A stretch of 11,249 nucleotides of DNA, from contig JAPEVF010001307.1 of the NCBI GenBank assembly GCA_029747585.1, forward strand, positions 1 to 11,249. Direction: 5' to 3'. Positions 8,589 through 11,249 of this stretch are shown here, piece by piece. The notes below the pieces were generated by a model. It did not search any database, was not told where the DNA came from, and worked only from the letters and a program-made list of their open reading frames with translations. Every line of letters starts with the position of its first letter. Positions within the stretch are counted from its first letter, which is position 1. The stretch comes from Pleurotus djamor (lineage: Eukaryota > Basidiomycota > Agaricomycetes > Agaricales > Pleurotaceae). The translations under genes and the position numbers were made by a program.

Positions 8589-8809
8589 GGGTAAAGTGGA
8601 AGAAAATCAAAACCGAGTTGCGCGAGGTAGAGATACGTCCATAGTAGAGTTGACATCGGTGGCGATAAGCACCAGCTGAACATGTGGTGACCCGAATGGA
8701 GGTGTATTCGCGGTTATCTGTACACACTACTAAATTTCAAACAGCTGATATTGATCCACGCAAAACAAGAGACGCTAGACTCAAGGCGCACACGACATTG
8801 TAGATAGCA

Positions 8810-11174
8810 CTAAGTAGTTCTAGAAAACGTGCTCGGAGAACGAAGACGGCGGAAGAGGGTCATCAACGTTTTGCCTCCTTCAGGACCCCATCTGCGAAGC
8901 AATACAACGTTACAACGTTAGAATTAAGCTGGGAACGAGAAGAGAAGAAGGCTTACTCTCCAGCTGCGACTTCAGCACAGCATCTCTCAAATTCCTCAGA
9001 CACAGAAACCTCATCCCATTTCTCCACGACAAAGTCCTGATAGAATGTTAGCTGCCAGATCAAAGGAACGACCAGTATTCATCACCTGCACCAAGATGTG
9101 AAGCTCTTCCCAAACGTTAGTGGCAAGGAGGAGGGCAAAGCTTGACTGAGGAGTGATGGTCGACATCATGTGGTCCAAAGCAAGAGAGGCGAGGGAAGGC
9201 ATCGAGTAACGATGGGCAATTTGGTATATCGACAGCGCAGAGGCGGGAGGAGGGGTAGGAGCTGGGTGGGGATGAGGATCAGGCGTAGAATGGTTTCTCT
9301 GCGAGCGGGGAGATATTGGATAGTGGGAAGAAGTGGCATAACTTGGTTTGGCTGCAGAAATCGGCATCGGAACCGTTTTCGATCGCGAAATGCCCGGAGT
9401 CGTTGATACACTCAACCCTGTCGTAGTCGAAGTACTTGCGGTGGTGTTACTGGGGCGACGAGGTGTGGGAGTAGAAGTGCTAGCACCTGTTGCCTGACGG
9501 TTGACCACATTGGTGGGCTTCGGCGTGGATGCGACGGTCCTACTGGAACTGGGTTGATCTCTGGAGGTAGATTCCGAAGAAGGTAACAGAGTCTTCGACT
9601 GCTTGATGACATCATCGTTGGAACGACGGCTACCACCGCTGGTAATACTCCTACTATCTCCCATGATACTTTCTTCATCGTTGGCCTTATCAAAGGTCTT
9701 CCAATCCCATTCATCGCCCTGGAGGCGAAGCCACTTAGCGTTCCAACTAGTTCCAATACCTTCCACCGCTGCTCTAGGATCATCGTGCTCCTTGAAAAGG
9801 ACCCAGTTGGCATAGCAGTATTTGAGTAGCCAGTATACGGTCTCGAAGTCTGCCTCGTCAACAACGACGGTGTAGAGTTTCCGTTCTCCGGGGTTGGAAG
9901 TTTGAGCTTCCAAGAAAGAGGAAGTGAGCATAGTGGCAAAGTACTCTGACCGACGAATGAGGATGTCGGAGTGTGCGTATAGGTATCGTTTACGTGCCGT
10001 TATCTGGTGTGGATATGGTGGCTCAGATCTCTCAGAGAGGGACTCAGATGAGGGCAGGGGCGTATCAGGTTCTCTTGACTTCTCCAGGCAGACGAATCTC
10101 ACGTCTCCAGTATCTAACTTTGGGGTAAATGGATGGTTGATCAATGACACGATCAGAGACGTACTCGCATTGTCTAGAGAGGCCTCAAGGCCATCTAATA
10201 GGTCACGAGGCACATAATACGCAGAGGGATGTTGAGGAAAGAATGGTCCAACGGGACTATGGATCTGAATGCATATGACCAGGGAGTTGGTCTCCTTGAT
10301 ACGTGGATTCTCCAATATCTCTGAGAGTGGGGGTAAAGGGCAGTCTATTTTGGATGGTTAGAATAAATATTTAATAGATATAACATCGTGTTTACCCCAG
10401 ACTTCGTGTTCTTGTCTGAACGACCAGTCTTGTTGCCAGATTTGCCATATCCATTCGGGTCGATGTCCGCGTTCGCCCAACCTGTCGTCCGAGCACTTCA
10501 CGGCGGCCATAATGGAAGCAGGCATTTCGTAGTTTGCCTGCGCGTAATCCACGACCATAGAGGTTATGTACAGGGACAACGTCTGAGGGCCATTTCTCTC
10601 TCCTTCGAGGATGGTTCGAGCTAATGACAAGGAAGTGAGTAAGCTGAGTGAGTATCGACGGACAGATCAGTTTCATGCTTACCTATTTCCAACTTGAACT
10701 TGTCATCTCCAATAGAAGGCGACTCCCTCAATACCTCGAAGCTATCGTCGGTTAAGACAACCTCGGCTGCTCCTTCATCTGGGGCCTGCACAGTATCTAC
10801 GGATTCTACCCAGTCCCTCAGCTGCGCGACGTCGCGTATTACCCATTCAAACCCCTAGGTTACTACGCTGCTAAGTCAATGTTGGTTGCACGAAGTGGAC
10901 GGGGACGAACGGTAAATGACCACTGGCGGTGCGATTCCGCGGTCGAATTGCTAGCAATTCGCATGGCGTTTCCACGTTGTGATTGCTGTTGCGTTAAGAG
11001 AAGAGAAGGTGGTTTGTAGCCAGCGTCCCAAGAACCAGAAGCACGTTGTCCAGACAATGAGCCCGTGTTCGAGTGCACCGACGGCGGTCGACTTAGACTA
11101 TACCTTGACCAAGGCCACGCCGGTCTGGAGAAAGCGGGCGCGCGACCTGGGGAGCCTGACAAAGGCGTGGACAT
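8810..11174 (-). CDS. MATH-like / BTB (POZ) domain protein with long Ser/Thr/Pro linker
   Basis: Possible adaptor, perhaps linking a bound partner to a cullin-3 ubiquitin ligase, as for other MATH-BTB proteins; this role is inferred. Exons 11174-10911, 10854-10683, 10620-10396, 10344-9086, 9036-8957 and 8891-8810 (introns 49-65 bp, all in phase) give 693 residues. Residues 1-80 are Ser/Pro-rich. About 80-270 resemble a MATH fold (HRQWSFTGFEWVIRDV, DDKFKLEIARTI, WSFRQEHEVWDCPLPP). The BTB part (about 300-405) has the core YLYAHSDILIRRSEYFATML and EADFETVYWLLKYCYANWV. A Ser/Thr/Pro-rich linker (about 450-590) follows, then a helical BACK-like end (SIYQIAHRYSMPSLASLALD) and the tail EGGKTLMTLFRRLRSPST. 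The ATG at 11174 has 12 open codons before an upstream TAG, and that TAG could be part of a splice acceptor, so an earlier exon beyond or near the window edge is possible. Confidence 0.85.
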
Positions 11175-11249
11175 GTGGAGGTATGCAGGTGGTGTCGTGT
11201 AATGAAGTTGCTAGGAGGGCACGCTCGCGCCATGGTCGCTCCGGCTTTG

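Noticed and set aside
8892..8956. Repeated ACGTTGTA octamer in the last BTB intron
   Set aside because: Only two adjacent short copies in an intron; nothing suggests function.
9166..9939. Long alternative frames on both strands over the BTB linker
   Set aside because: Shadows of the Ser/Thr/Pro-rich linker, whose skewed codon use leaves other frames open.

Overview
The window looks like a piece of a filamentous basidiomycete (probably Agaricomycetes) nuclear genome. The evidence is small GT-AG introns of about 45-83 bp, many per gene. Genes are packed on both strands with gaps of only 200-700 bp. The protein families (Vps60, RCC1, a fungal ALDH subfamily, an isopenicillin-N-synthase-like dioxygenase and a MATH/BTB-type protein) resemble basidiomycete ones I recognise. 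No operon, ribosome binding site, phage, transposase or CRISPR signal was found. The genus assignment is not possible from the sequence alone. All exon models below were built by hand from reading frame, splice consensus and family similarity.

Layout, left to right: (1) 1-407, minus strand, a weakly supported 5' part of an unknown gene that runs off the left edge, with TATA and CCAAT elements in front of it. (2) 408-1108, a gene-poor stretch holding a nested inverted repeat. (3) 1109-2059, plus, Vps60/CHMP5 (ESCRT-III), 6 exons, 214 aa, intact. (4) 2314-4527, minus, an NAD(P)-dependent aldehyde dehydrogenase, 13 exons, about 504 aa, complete in its catalytic residues but with an uncertain and unusual first exon; one ambiguous base (N, 2590) lies in its last-but-one intron. 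(5) 4528-4988, a divergent intergenic region with a tRNA-like B-box remnant and a pyrimidine-rich leader before RCC1. (6) 4989-6826, plus, RCC1 (Ran guanine nucleotide exchange factor) with a long basic N-terminal tail, 3 exons, 573 aa. (7) 7047-8588, minus, a 2-oxoglutarate/Fe(II) oxygenase of the isopenicillin-N-synthase-like group, 9 exons, 370 aa, with a probable mitochondrial presequence encoded by its own first exon. (8) 8810-11174, minus, a MATH-like/BTB protein with a long Ser/Thr/Pro linker, 6 exons, 693 aa if it starts at 11174.

The genes appear to be unrelated housekeeping or enzyme genes (membrane remodelling, aldehyde oxidation, nuclear transport, oxidation, BTB adaptor) rather than a pathway. 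Vps60/ALDH and RCC1/oxygenase are convergent pairs, ALDH/RCC1 is divergent, and the BTB gene and oxygenase are tandem. I did not find a convincing new biological system. The best leads are the hidden mitochondrial presequence of the oxygenase, the odd 5' end of the ALDH, the unidentified gene at the left edge and the nested palindrome at 703-819.
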